Source: Vitellaria paradoxa (Eukaryota; Streptophyta; Magnoliopsida; Ericales; Sapotaceae). From it: a stretch of DNA of 64,000 nucleotides. The translations under genes were made by a program, and so were the position numbers. The DNA lies in contig CM034237.1 in assembly GCA_019916065.1 (NCBI GenBank), positions 39,724,485 to 39,788,484 of the forward strand, in the 5' to 3' direction. This document shows, one piece after another, positions 36,422 through 47,230 of the stretch; position 1 is the first letter of the stretch, and every line of letters begins with the position of its first letter. Under the pieces are notes generated by a model. The model had not been told where the DNA came from and did no database searches. It saw only the letters and a program-made list of their open reading frames with translations.

Positions 36422-37068
36422 AAGATTTTTATTTATTATATAAGCCTACAATTCTAATTAACCAAATAATTTTATTTATTTTAGAAACCTTTTACACAAG
36501 CAAGTCTGTTTTATTCATCCCGAGTAATCTAATAATTTGATTTATTATATGAGCCTTTCATTTAATAATTTTATTTCGTTTCTATACTGATTAATCTAAA
36601 AATTTCTTCATTATATAAGCTTTTAATATGAGAGATATATTAATAATATAATAATTATAGTTTATATTCATTTATATTATCTAATTTATGATTATTCATG
36701 TTATTCTAATTTAAGTGGAATATGGCTCTCCTGATATTTATTATATAAGTTTATTATTCTAATTAACCCAAAAAATTATTTTATTTCATAAATCTTTCAT
36801 ATAATTAAGAAACTCTTTTTTATATATTTTTTTATTCAGAATAACCTAATAATTCTATTTACTATATGATTCTTTCATTTAATAATTTTATTTTATTTTT
36901 ATTCTGATTAATCTAAAAAAAATTATTCATTATATAAGTCTTAAGCAGGAGATTTATATTAATAATAATTATTTTCCTAACGTAATTATATTTTATATTT
37001 ATTTATGTTATATAATTTATAATTATTCATAGTATTATAATCTGTGTGAGATGAGACTCTCTGAATAT
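36422..37068. repeat. diverged tandem duplication, about 317-bp period
   Basis: Two head-to-tail copies, roughly 36422-36735 and 36736-37068. They share in order TTATTATATAAG, TTCTAATTAACC, CTTTCATTTAATAATTTTAT, CTGATTAATCTAAAAA (36587 and 36904), TTCATTATATAAG and ATTATTCAT. Both copies end with a GAG/GGCTCTC.TGATATTT-like block. No coding sequence is present. Confidence 0.7.
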
Positions 37069-37587
37069 TTTTTTATATATAAATAATAACTATTATTTAT
37101 GATCTTCTAATTACTTTCGAAATCTATAACTAGATCCCAGGTATTCTTTCTTTGGACCTTTTATTATAATAATTTTTTTTCTAAATTTCTGTGATTTGTC
37201 TAGTATGTACCTAAATATTTAATTTTTAATTGTAAAATGTTCAAAAAATGTATGTATATAAATAAATATAGATGTGCCTAGGAGATCTAAATGGATTTTG
37301 TGTATTTTAATATTTTTATTTTTTATTTATATATCTTCAATTTCTTAATTTACCACTACAAGTAATTTTTCTTTTTGACAAATAATAAGAATTAATTTGC
37401 TTTAGAAGAAAAATATATTATATTTTTTACTAAATTATTTTTGATTAGGAGTTATAATAATTTGATTTTGTGTTCTTTATGCATTTTTTTTAGTATTAAA
37501 AATAATAATTCTAATTTAAAATAGTACAATTTTATTTTACCATTTATTAGAATACTATGTTTATATATGTGGTTAATAAATTTTCAA
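37069..37587. other. intergenic, no gene seen
   Basis: AT-rich filler up to the MULE. It includes the left 9-bp target duplication AATTTTCAA (37579-37587). Confidence 0.5.
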
Positions 37588-38981
37588 GGGTAAAATACAA
37601 AAAATACCTCTACAGTTTACCTTCAGTATCACTTTGGTCCCACACGTTTCAATTGTAACAGTCAAATCCCTACACTTTCGGTCAAGTATCAATTCGGTCC
37701 TTTCGTTAGTTGACTGTTAGAAACAACCGTTAGATTGAGGATAAAATGGTAATTTTATTTATAGTTTACTCTTATTGTCACTTTAGTCTCTCACATTTTC
37801 AATTATAACAATTGAATCCCTACACTTTCGACATATATTAGAAATATATTTTATTAAAGGATTTTACCCTAAATAATATACGCTAAAATATATTTTATTA
37901 AATTATATAACATATTTTAATTTTGAAATATATCTTATTAAATTATTTGTAATCAATAAAATATTTAAATTATATTTAATATATTCTATTTTTATTGAAT
38001 TAAATTATTTTTCAAAAATAATATGATTTAATTAATAATACAATTAAAATAATATTTAGTTTATTTTAATTAATATGAAATATATTTTATTAAATTCAGT
38101 TAATTTTCTTAAAAATTAATAAAATTAAAAATTTAATAAAGGGTGATTTGATGGTTTCACTAATAGTTGTTATAATTAATTGAATAGAATTAAAAAAGTC
38201 ACATATATAAATGTATATTCCTGAATTGAATATATATACAAAATTATATATAGAAAGAAAACTATAGAAATATAAAATTTAGAAAATAGCGATTCTAAGG
38301 CCTTTTAATAACATTATTATTTTTTTATTTTGTTTAACTTTTTTTTTCTGATTTTATTTTTTGTTATCATTTTTTTCTAAAATAAAAATTGAAACTGCGT
38401 TTACAGCTGCAATTTTATTTACATAAATTAATTTTTAATAAAATATTTAATTTTATTATTTCTTAAAAATTAATCAAATTTAATAAAATATATTTCATAT
38501 TAATTGAACTATATTAAACATTATTTTAATTATATTATTAATTTAATCATATTATTTATGAAAAATAACTTAATTCAATAAAAAGAAAATATATTAAATA
38601 AAATTTAAATATTTTATTTATTAAAAATAATTTAATAAGATATATTTCAAATTAAAATATTTTATAATTTAATAAAATAATATATTATATTATATTATTT
38701 ATTAAAAATAATTTAATAAAATATATTTTAAATATATATCAAAAGTATCGGAATTCAATTGTTATAATTGCAAACGTGAGAGATTAAAGTGATACTGAGA
38801 GTAAACTATAGGTGAAATTAGCATTTTATTTTCAATCTAACGATTGTTTCTAACGGTCAATAATGGAAGGACCGAATTGATACTTAACTGAAAGTGTAGA
38901 GATTTGACTGTTGCAATTGAAACGTTTGAGACCAAGGTGATACTGAAGGTAAACTGTAAGGGTATTTTTTGTACTTTACCC
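37588..38981. mobile_element. non-autonomous Mutator-like element with long inverted repeats, 1.39 kb
   Basis: Perfect 9-bp duplications, AATTTTCAA, flank the element (37579-37587 and 38982-38990), the size expected for MULEs. Termini are GGGTAAAATACAAAAAATAC on the left and, read inverted, GGGTAAAGTACAAAAAATAC on the right. The inverted repeats run for roughly 270 bp (blocks include TTCAGTATCAC.TTGGTC, AGTATCAATTCGGTCC and GTTAGAAACAA.CGTTAGATTGA). The AT-rich interior continues the symmetry, so nearly the whole element could fold into a hairpin. No transposase is encoded. The perfect TSD but diverged arms suggest an intermediate age. Confidence 0.85.
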
Positions 38982-38990
38982 AATTTTCAA

Positions 38991-39488
38991 AGTTGATATA
39001 TTGTTCAATATATACATGTATTATATATATATATATATATATATATTTAATATTTATAGTCGTTTTGATTATTTTTAGTGTAGCAAGTTCTCGCTTAAGT
39101 TTTTAATTATATAACATCCTATTATTTTTCAATTTATTCATTCAAATATATATGATGTGAATTTTTAATTTGTATTTATTTTTCTTTAGTGTGATTGTCA
39201 ATTTATTTCATTTGAATGTGTAGAGTATTATTAATATTTTATTTTCAATAAATTTCCTTTTATTTGTATATTTTAAAACAATATTAAAAGCACGGCTTGG
39301 TTGCATTATAATTGAATTTTTTATTTTTTAATTAACTAAAAAAGATATAAATTTTTTTTTATTATAAATTTGCACTCCAGATTTGGTTATTAGTTTTAAA
39401 TATCTTTTAATTATTTAAACATTGTTTGATTTTTTACATTATTAATGTAACCATACTTTGGTAAAATTTAGCGAGTCTAATCACTAGT
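38991..39488. other. intergenic, no gene seen
   Basis: AT-rich, with an (AT)n run at about 39025-39046. Confidence 0.5.
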
Positions 39489-40834
39489 ATGTATATGCAC
39501 AAGTAATAATCCGTAAACAAAATTAGTATTAAGTTTTTTATATAGTTAAAACTTTGGACAAAAATTTCAAATAAAAAAAACAATGATAATCTATGGATTT
39601 TAATATTTTTTTTCCAAAACTTTAGGACTTAGCAATTACTATATGTGTTTTGATTTCTTTTTCCAATCAATTTTTAATAAGTATCATAAAAGAAAATACA
39701 AATTATAATACTTTAATTTAAGAGATTCAATTTTCTTAAAACCATAATTAGGCAGAATTTAATATGACAGTTTTGATTTGTATATAATCTCCATTTTTGA
39801 AATACAATGAAATTTAATTTGAAATGTTCAACTTTTTAAAAATTATAATTTAACAGAATTTAATATGACAGTTTTGATTTGTATATAATCTCTGCCTTTG
39901 AAATATGATGAAATTTAAAATATTTGAACCATTTTTGAATATTAAATCATAACAAATTTTAGCAACTTATAATTCAAATATTAAGTGATAAGTATTTTAT
40001 AATTTAGGTAATTATGATACTAGTTGATAAATAATATTTAATAATTATTAATTAATAAAATTAAATATTTTGAAAGAAACATATCACCATTATGCTACCC
40101 AATTAGGTGTTAATTGGCACAATTATCCCGCTTTATATATATGTAGGGTGCGTTTGAAATGATGTATATGCACAAGTAATAATCCGTAAACAAAATTAGT
40201 ATTAAGTTTTTTATATAGTTAAAACTTTGGACAAAAATTTCAAATAAAAAAAACAATGATAATCTATGGATTTTAATATTTTTTTTCCTAAACTTTAGGA
40301 CTTAGCAATTACTATATGTGTTTTGATTTCTTTTTCCAATTAATTTTTAATAAGTATCATAAAAGAAAATACAAATTATAATACTTTAATCTAAGAGATT
40401 CAATTTTCTTAAAACCATAATTAGGCAGAATTTAATATGACAGTTTTGATTTGTATATAATCTCCATTTTTGAAATACAATGAAATTTAATTTGAAATGT
40501 TTAACTTTTTAAAAATTATAATTTAACAGAATTTAATATGACAGTTTTGATTTGTATATAATCTCTGCCTTTGAAATATGATGAAATTTAAAATATTTGA
40601 ACCATTTTTGAATATTAAATCATAACAAATTTTAGCAACTTATAATTCAAATATTAAGTGATAAGTATTTTATAATTTAGGTAATTATGATACTAGTTGA
40701 TAAATAATATTTAATAATTATTAATTAATAAAATTAAATATTTTGAAAGAAACATATCACTATTATGCTACCCAATTAGGTGTTAATTGGCACAATTATC
40801 CCGCTTTATATATATGTAGGGTGCGTTTGAAATG
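39489..40834. repeat. young 673-bp tandem duplication (two copies)
   Basis: Copy 1 is 39489-40161 and copy 2 is 40162-40834, in direct orientation with a period of exactly 673. I count only about six single-base differences (for example TTCCAATCAA/TTCCAATTAA, TCACCATTATG/TCACTATTATG), so they are about 99% identical with no visible indel. Each copy contains an inner repeat of about 100-bp period (AATTTAATATGACAGTTTTG occurs twice per copy). No gene is included. The duplicated unit ends with the MITE-like end GTAGGGTGCGTTTGAAATG. Confidence 0.95.
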
Positions 40835-43287
40835 ATAAAAAAGTGAGATAAATTGTGAGTTTGTAATTTAAGTAGTGACATAAAAAGTGAAAAGTGAATA
40901 AATTTTAAAGTTTTATAGAAGGTAGCTATGATATGTATATTTTTTTTAACATATTTTTCCTAGTTGGAATTAAAATTTAATTTTATTTCTCCTACAAAAA
41001 AGAAAAATAAAAAATACATGCGTAGTATAGCAAAGATCATAATAAGATTCCATTACGACTTTTCTTTTGTTTGGTACCACTGCAGCTCGTCAACTTGCGC
41101 AATATGGCCACCCTATTTTCTGATTGAACTTTGGGAAATGAAAATGAAATTCAAATCCTTAGGGCTACTTGTTTGGCAACATATAAAAGAATTGAGATTC
41201 CTTCCCTAAAAACATTCAAACTTTGGAAAACAAATTTGTAAAAAGAAAAAAAGGTGAAAGAAAAATAAAATTACTAGAATGTGTTATTCTGTTATACTTA
41301 AATAAGTAATTATCTTATTATTTTATTATTACAAATATTTGTTAATTATCATTTTGTTTTCTAACTAAACTGATAAAATGTAATAAATTTTAAATTATTA
41401 CTTTATTTTTCTTTTTTTACATTTTTTTTTATTTTTTCTTCCCTCGACTTATCCATATTCCAAACTATAGCTCCACATATCCATATTGAAAGATAGCTTT
41501 AGGGTTATTTTGTTACTTTCAAACACAATTTCTGAAGGTGGCATCGATTATCATCTTGATTATTAGTATCGAATTTATATATATGGAGAAAGAGAACATA
41601 GAGAATTGAGATATTAACTTATTATTTATACTAATTAAGAGAAATATTAAGATTTTATTCAGTTTTTATTTATTTTAATATAAAATATTTAAAAATATAT
41701 ATATATTACTCATTTTTTTAAAATTTATTTTTTTTAAAACATGAGTAGGAGTGTTTTTGAAGAACATTTTACATTAAATCAAATCAATTTTTAATAGAAA
41801 ATACTAAAAAATTATATTTACTCATATTTTAATTTTCCTTTTTGAAAATTATATTTACTCATATTTTTCAAAAATGTTATACATTGAAACAAAGGGAGTC
41901 ATAGTTCCCTTTTCACCTATTTAGCTTCCTCTAAACGAAACCAAATTGGAAAAGCACCTTTAAAGGGTTCAAGGACTAGTTTAGTAGGGAGTGAAAAGAT
42001 AAGAGTATTTTCCATGTCATTCAAATGTTTTTTTCTTCCTTTTTTTTATATGAATATTTTTCTTGTCATTCAAAGCTTTTTTTTTTGTTTTTTCAAAGAG
42101 AATTATATGTATCATATAAACATAAAACTAAACAATCTATATAATGTGTCTATAAATCTACATATTGGGTTATATATGTTAATATCATAGTAACAAAATT
42201 CATTGAAATTTAAAAAAAAAAATGAATTTTTCTTAATATTTTTTTAAACTAATGAATTTCGATAATATTCCACATATCTAAAAGAATTAAGAATTATTTT
42301 TAAATTTTACAAATAAATTTTGAATTCAAATTGTAGTTTTGAATTATTTTAAAAAATTGTAAAATAAATCATAAATTTTTTCAGTAGATGCAATACATTT
42401 TATTTTCTCCCTCGCAATTAAGATGATTCCTTTAAAAATTCTTGAGATAATTTGGGGTGCTTTAGAGTTATCATATTTTGTACGTGTTAATCCTTACGTA
42501 CACGAAATAATTAAAATAATAATAAGACAGTAATTTTACTTAAAAATATTTTTTATGTGCATATTTTAATGATGAATTTTGTTTTAAAAGATTAAATATC
42601 AAAGTATCATTACTATCATACTTAAAGAAATTAAAAAACATGAGTCTTAGGTTTCTCGTATTTTTAATTCAATATTTCAACTAGTTTCAATTTAACTATT
42701 TATGATTTCAACATACTAATTTCATAATTTTGTTTTTGAATGATTTTTTGGTGACTAATTCACAAACTATATTCCCAAATGTTTTTACGGAATTTGGGTA
42801 TCGAATCGTAATATTTTTTTTTTTCGAGTTGTGTTCAACAATTCATGGATTAAAAATTTGTATGTTTGTTACTATGATTTACATTTTCCTTATCAAATAA
42901 TAATAATAATAATAATAATGTTTGAGCAATGATGTCACCAACACCAAGAGTCAAGTCATTCTATTTCAACAACTCAGGGAGGTTGAAGTTCAAAAATGCA
43001 CTTCAAGAACTGAATTTGATTAACGATTATGATTTGATTGTAAACCATTGAGAACTTTCCACATTATCATTGCTTGCATTCCATCCTTTTAATTTTTACT
43101 TTTATTTTGAAATTAATTTTAACAAAAATAAATCATAATTATTAGATTATTTTAAAAATATGAAGACCATTGATCAATGCACCTCAACTCCTAAAATATA
43201 TTTTTGCACTTTAGTCTCCTAAAATTCTATTTCAACAGTCTTAAATCCACAAGGTGAGTAAGATGATCATCCCAACAATAAGTACGT
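40835..43287. other. intergenic, no gene seen
   Basis: It starts with a fragment of the 9127-9283 MITE family (AAAAAAGTGAGATAAATTGTG, about 40838-40920). The rest is AT-rich with an (AAT)n run at about 42896-42919. The 81-codon open frame at 40964-41209 has no recognisable domain. Confidence 0.5.
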
Positions 43288-45655
43288 GAGAATGAAATAA
43301 AATAGAATGCAGTTTGTTCTCATTTTAACTCATTCTCATATTTGGTATTAAAAATTTAAGTTAAAATGTTATTTCTTAAGAATAGCTATTCCCACATTAA
43401 GTACGAAAAAGTATTCCACAATTCAAGTGGTGGAATAATCATTCTATTACAGTTAAGATTCGATCCAAAATTTGAAAAAAAAAATAAAAAAAACAACTAT
43501 TTTGTGATAAAAAATTTCTCTCAATTACTCTCTTAGATTGTAAAATGATTATTTTACCTCTTAATTTTATTTTCAACCTAGATCTGAGCTTTACCGCTAG
43601 AATCATTTTTTTTTTCCAAATTCATATTTCGGGTTTCAAAAATGCTAATAAAAAAATATTCATTCAAATTACTTAATAACTAAGCAAATTTTATTCTAAT
43701 CTAAACTTGGGTGGTAAAGTGACTATTCTATCCTTAAGTCCATTTTTTTACTCAAATTTGTATTTTGGGCTTACTAAAGTGTTGAAAAAATATTTATTAA
43801 TAACTAAGAAAATTTCATCTTAATCCAAACTCAAACTATACAATGATGATTTTATTCCTAAGCCCCCTTTTTTTTTTTTTTGTTTTGCATAAATTTGCAC
43901 TCTAGTCTACCCAAAAGGCTAAAAAAATACCCCTGATATATTTTTAAGAGTTAAACAAATTTCAGCCCGATCAAAATTCAAATTGTAAAATGACTATTTT
44001 GCATTTAAGTCAATTTTTGGGCCAAATTTATATTTTAGGTATCCCAAAAAATTAAAAAAATATTTATTGATATGTTTTTTAATGGTTAAGAAAATTTTGG
44101 CCAATTCGAACTTGAATTTTAAAATGATCGCTTTACTCCTCTGCCCTCTTTTTTTTCTCAAATTTGAAATCTGAAAATAAAGTTTATTTTTATAGCTTTT
44201 AAAAAATTAACACTAGTAATTTTTATTATATTATATTTCATTTTATTTTCATTATATTTAACATATGTAATCAAATTATAAAAAATTAAATGTCTATTTC
44301 ATTACCATTATTTTCATGTTCGTAACCAAATAAAAGAGTGTAATAAGTATTCCATTCCATTTCCATCCACATTTTATTCCCACCTCTAATTATTTCATTT
44401 TATTTTATTCCATTCTTACAATACTATGCTTGGTATGTGAGAATGGAATGAAATTGAATAGAATCATTCCCACTTTAACCTATTGTTATGTTTAGTATTA
44501 AAGAATTAAGTTGGAATCATATTTCTTTGGAATAGTTGTTCCCACATTAAGTGAAAAAATTCATTTCATAATTTAAGTGATGAAATACTCATTTTATTGC
44601 AATCAAGGTTCAATCCAAAAAATAAAAATAAAATAAAACACAGTAAACTGCTTTGAGATCGCAAATTTCTCTTAATAACTTTCTTGAGTTGTAAAATAAC
44701 TATTTTACTCCTAAATCTTATTTTTGGCCTACATTTAAATTTAGGCTATAACATGATTATTTTACCTTTTGATTTATTTTTTGCCTAAATTCGTATTTTA
44801 GTCTTTCCAAAAAACTAATAAAAATATCTATTAACATGTTTTTTTAATAAAAATATCTATTAACATGTATTTAGGCTACCCATGGCTAATATATATATAT
44901 ATATATACACATATTTAATAAGTTAGCAAATTTTGGTTCGATCTGAACTCAAGTCATAAAATGATTATTGTACTCGTGGGTCCTTTTTCGCCCAAATTTG
45001 TATCTAGGGCTTCTCAAAACATTTCAAAATATTTATTAACATGTTTCCTTAATAACTAAGAAAATTTCAACACAATCCGAAATCAAATTATAAAATAATG
45101 ATATTAGTCATAGACTTTTTATTTTTTTTTTGGTCCAGATTCACATTTTAGGTTGTCCAAAAAATTAAAAAATATCCATTATCGTATTTCTTAATGGTTA
45201 AATAAATTTAACCCAATTTGAATTTAAATTGTAAAATGACTATTTTGTTATTGAATTCATTGTTTGACCGAATTTATATTCTAGGCTACCCAAAAAGATT
45301 AAAAATATTTGTTAACATATTTATTAATAATTAAGAAAAATTTGGCTTAATTCATACTTGAGTTATAAAATAATCGTTTTACGCCAGAGCCCCTTTTTTT
45401 ATTATCTGAAAATCAAATTTATATTTATTATTTTTAAAAAATTAATATTGATAATTTTTATTATATTTTATTTTATTTCATCTTATTTAAGATATGTAAT
45501 CAAATTACAAAAATTTGAATGTCTATTTCATTTTCATTATTTTTATAATGACAATAAAAAAAATAAAATGAGTATTTTATTCTAATTTATTCCCTCACGA
45601 ATTCTATCCCCACATCTGATTCTATTCTATTTTCATTTCTCACACTCCATACATA
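43288..45655. repeat. two tandem copies of a 1.15-1.2 kb element made of 115-bp subrepeats
   Basis: Copy I (about 43288-44438) and copy II (about 44439-45655) both open with GAGAATG.AATGAAAT.GAATAG-like sequence. Both close with TGTCTATTTCATT..CATTATTTT and CCCACATCTGATTC/CCCACCTCTAATTA. Inside each are some five or six diverged subrepeats of roughly 105-125 bp with the consensus order TAAAATGA.TATTTTACTCC, AAATTTGTATTTTAGGC, CCCAAAAAA.TAAAAATAT, TATTAACATGTTT, TAA.TAAGAAAATTT. The two ends of each copy are loosely inverted (GTGAGAATG... against ...CATTTCTCACAC), so each may be a TIR element (hAT-like MITE) with an inner minisatellite. No coding sequence is present. Confidence 0.65.
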
Positions 45656-46281
45656 ACCTTAATTAATCGGATTGAGCATGTTTAATAGATTGCATCAACT
45701 AAGGCCTTAAAATATATATACATATATAATATTAAAATAAAAGTAATATAAATTATATAAATATAAAATATAATATAAATGTATATTAATAGTATTTGTA
45801 TATTACTTTCTATTAATAGATATTATTTGTGTAATACCATAATATATAGTTGAAACAGGTTTACATTATAATGATTGAAACATTAATTTGTCCCCTTTTC
45901 ATGTTAGATTTTTATTATTTTATATAAATATTTTCAGTTTTATTTTTTAAATTTCAAATCCATCCTACTATAATGGGGAAAAATGAACAATTCACGTGGC
46001 ACGTTTAATTGTCAACGGAAGAGGAATTGAATGAAAGTGATAAAGAGGCATGAATAGAAACAAGAATGAGAATATGTGGATGAGAATTGGAACCACGCAC
46101 GAGGGGGGAAAAAAATCTAGGAATAGAAAGGGAATAACAAGCAAATGATCAAATTAACCTCGGTCTTTAAAAGTCCAAAAAGAGTTTAGGAATAAACTGA
46201 TGCCAATCTCTTTTTTTTTTTTTGGGTGTATTTCGTTAAGAGTATAATGAGTCATTCTCAAGTTTTAGGTAGAAATATTTA

Positions 46282-46435
46282 GGCCATGTTTGGCAACCAA
46301 AAACCACCAAAATTTATCAATTTTAACTACTTTTTGTACTTTCTTTCAATCAAAATTTTTCACGTTTCACATTTATGTCACATCTTTCTACTTTTATTGT
46401 ACTTTTTGCCCAAATTTTTATCAACTAAATACCCC
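46282..46435. mobile_element. Tourist-like MITE, 154 bp, with preserved empty site
   Basis: TTA flanks both sides (46279-46281, 46436-46438). The left end GGCCATGTTTGGCAACC and the inverted right end GGGGTATTTAGTTGATA are weak inverted repeats. In the duplicated unit B the same place reads GCTTAAATAAATGCC with a single TTA (47161-47163), which confirms both boundaries and the TTA duplication. Confidence 0.75.
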
Positions 46436-46959
46436 TTAAATAAATGCCAACCAAGCAACAGGATGAGTTCATGATTATATTTCAAGGGGATTGGGGAACG
46501 GAAACACGAACAAAAGCGGAAATAGGAATAGAATAAAACTGATAAAGGGATATAAATAAAAACGAGTGAAAATATGCATGAGAATTAGAACTTGAAAGAA
46601 ATAAAATAAAACTTCAGGAATAAACGGGAATATCAAAAAATGATCAAGCTAAATAAATGCAGATCGACCCTAGAACTGCTTTGGGCTATAACCTAGGTAA
46701 TTAACCTAGTCTAATTTTTTTTTTAGTTTAATTTTTTTTAAATTAACTCTCCTAAATTTTTGTAGTTAGCTTGCTTTTTCTTTAAATTTTTTGTTCAGTC
46801 TAAATTTTTTTAATCTAATCTACTCTATCTTTAAACCCTTTATTTAACTCAAGCAAATTCCGTCCATGAAACTATCCTTGGTCTTTAACAGTCCAAAAAG
46901 AGTTTTAAGAATAAAAAATGATGTCGATTAAGTTTTTTGTATTTCCTTAGGAATAGAAT

Positions 46960-47127
46960 GGCTCCGTTTGGAGCTATACAAAATAAAATAAAATCTTATA
47001 AATATCTACAAATACGAATTATGAGATAGTAAATTTTAAATTCTTCACTCACTGCACGAATTACGAGACATTTACTTTTATAATTTTATTTTATTTTATA
47101 CACTTTTATATAACTCCAAACACACCC
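46960..47127. mobile_element. MITE, about 168 bp
   Basis: The left end GGCTCCGTTTGGAGCTATA and the inverted right end GGGTGTGTTTGGAGTTATA match at most positions. The target duplication is not clear. It is absent from unit A of the surrounding duplication. Confidence 0.6.
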
Positions 47128-47230
47128 GATAAGCCATTCCCAAATTTTAGGTGAGGATGCTTAAATAAATGCCAACCCAACAACAGGATGAGTAAGAGTT
47201 TAGGATTCCATTTTCAAGGGGATTTGACCA

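Larger units (their letters stand above)
46016..47230. repeat. diverged tandem duplication interrupted by different MITEs
   Basis: Unit A (about 46016-46490) and unit B (about 46500-47230) share, in order, TGATAAAG.G.AT.AATA, GAGAATATG.ATGAGAATT, GGTCTTTAA.AGTCCAAAAA, GTATTTC.TTA and AAATGCCAACC.A.CAACAG. Unit A alone carries a MITE at 46282-46435 and unit B alone carries one at 46960-47127. The insertions therefore postdate the duplication. Confidence 0.7.

Noticed and set aside
43288..45655. CRISPR-like array
   Set aside because: Repeats are about 115 bp, diverged and without uniform spacers, in a plant nuclear genome; it is a minisatellite-type array.
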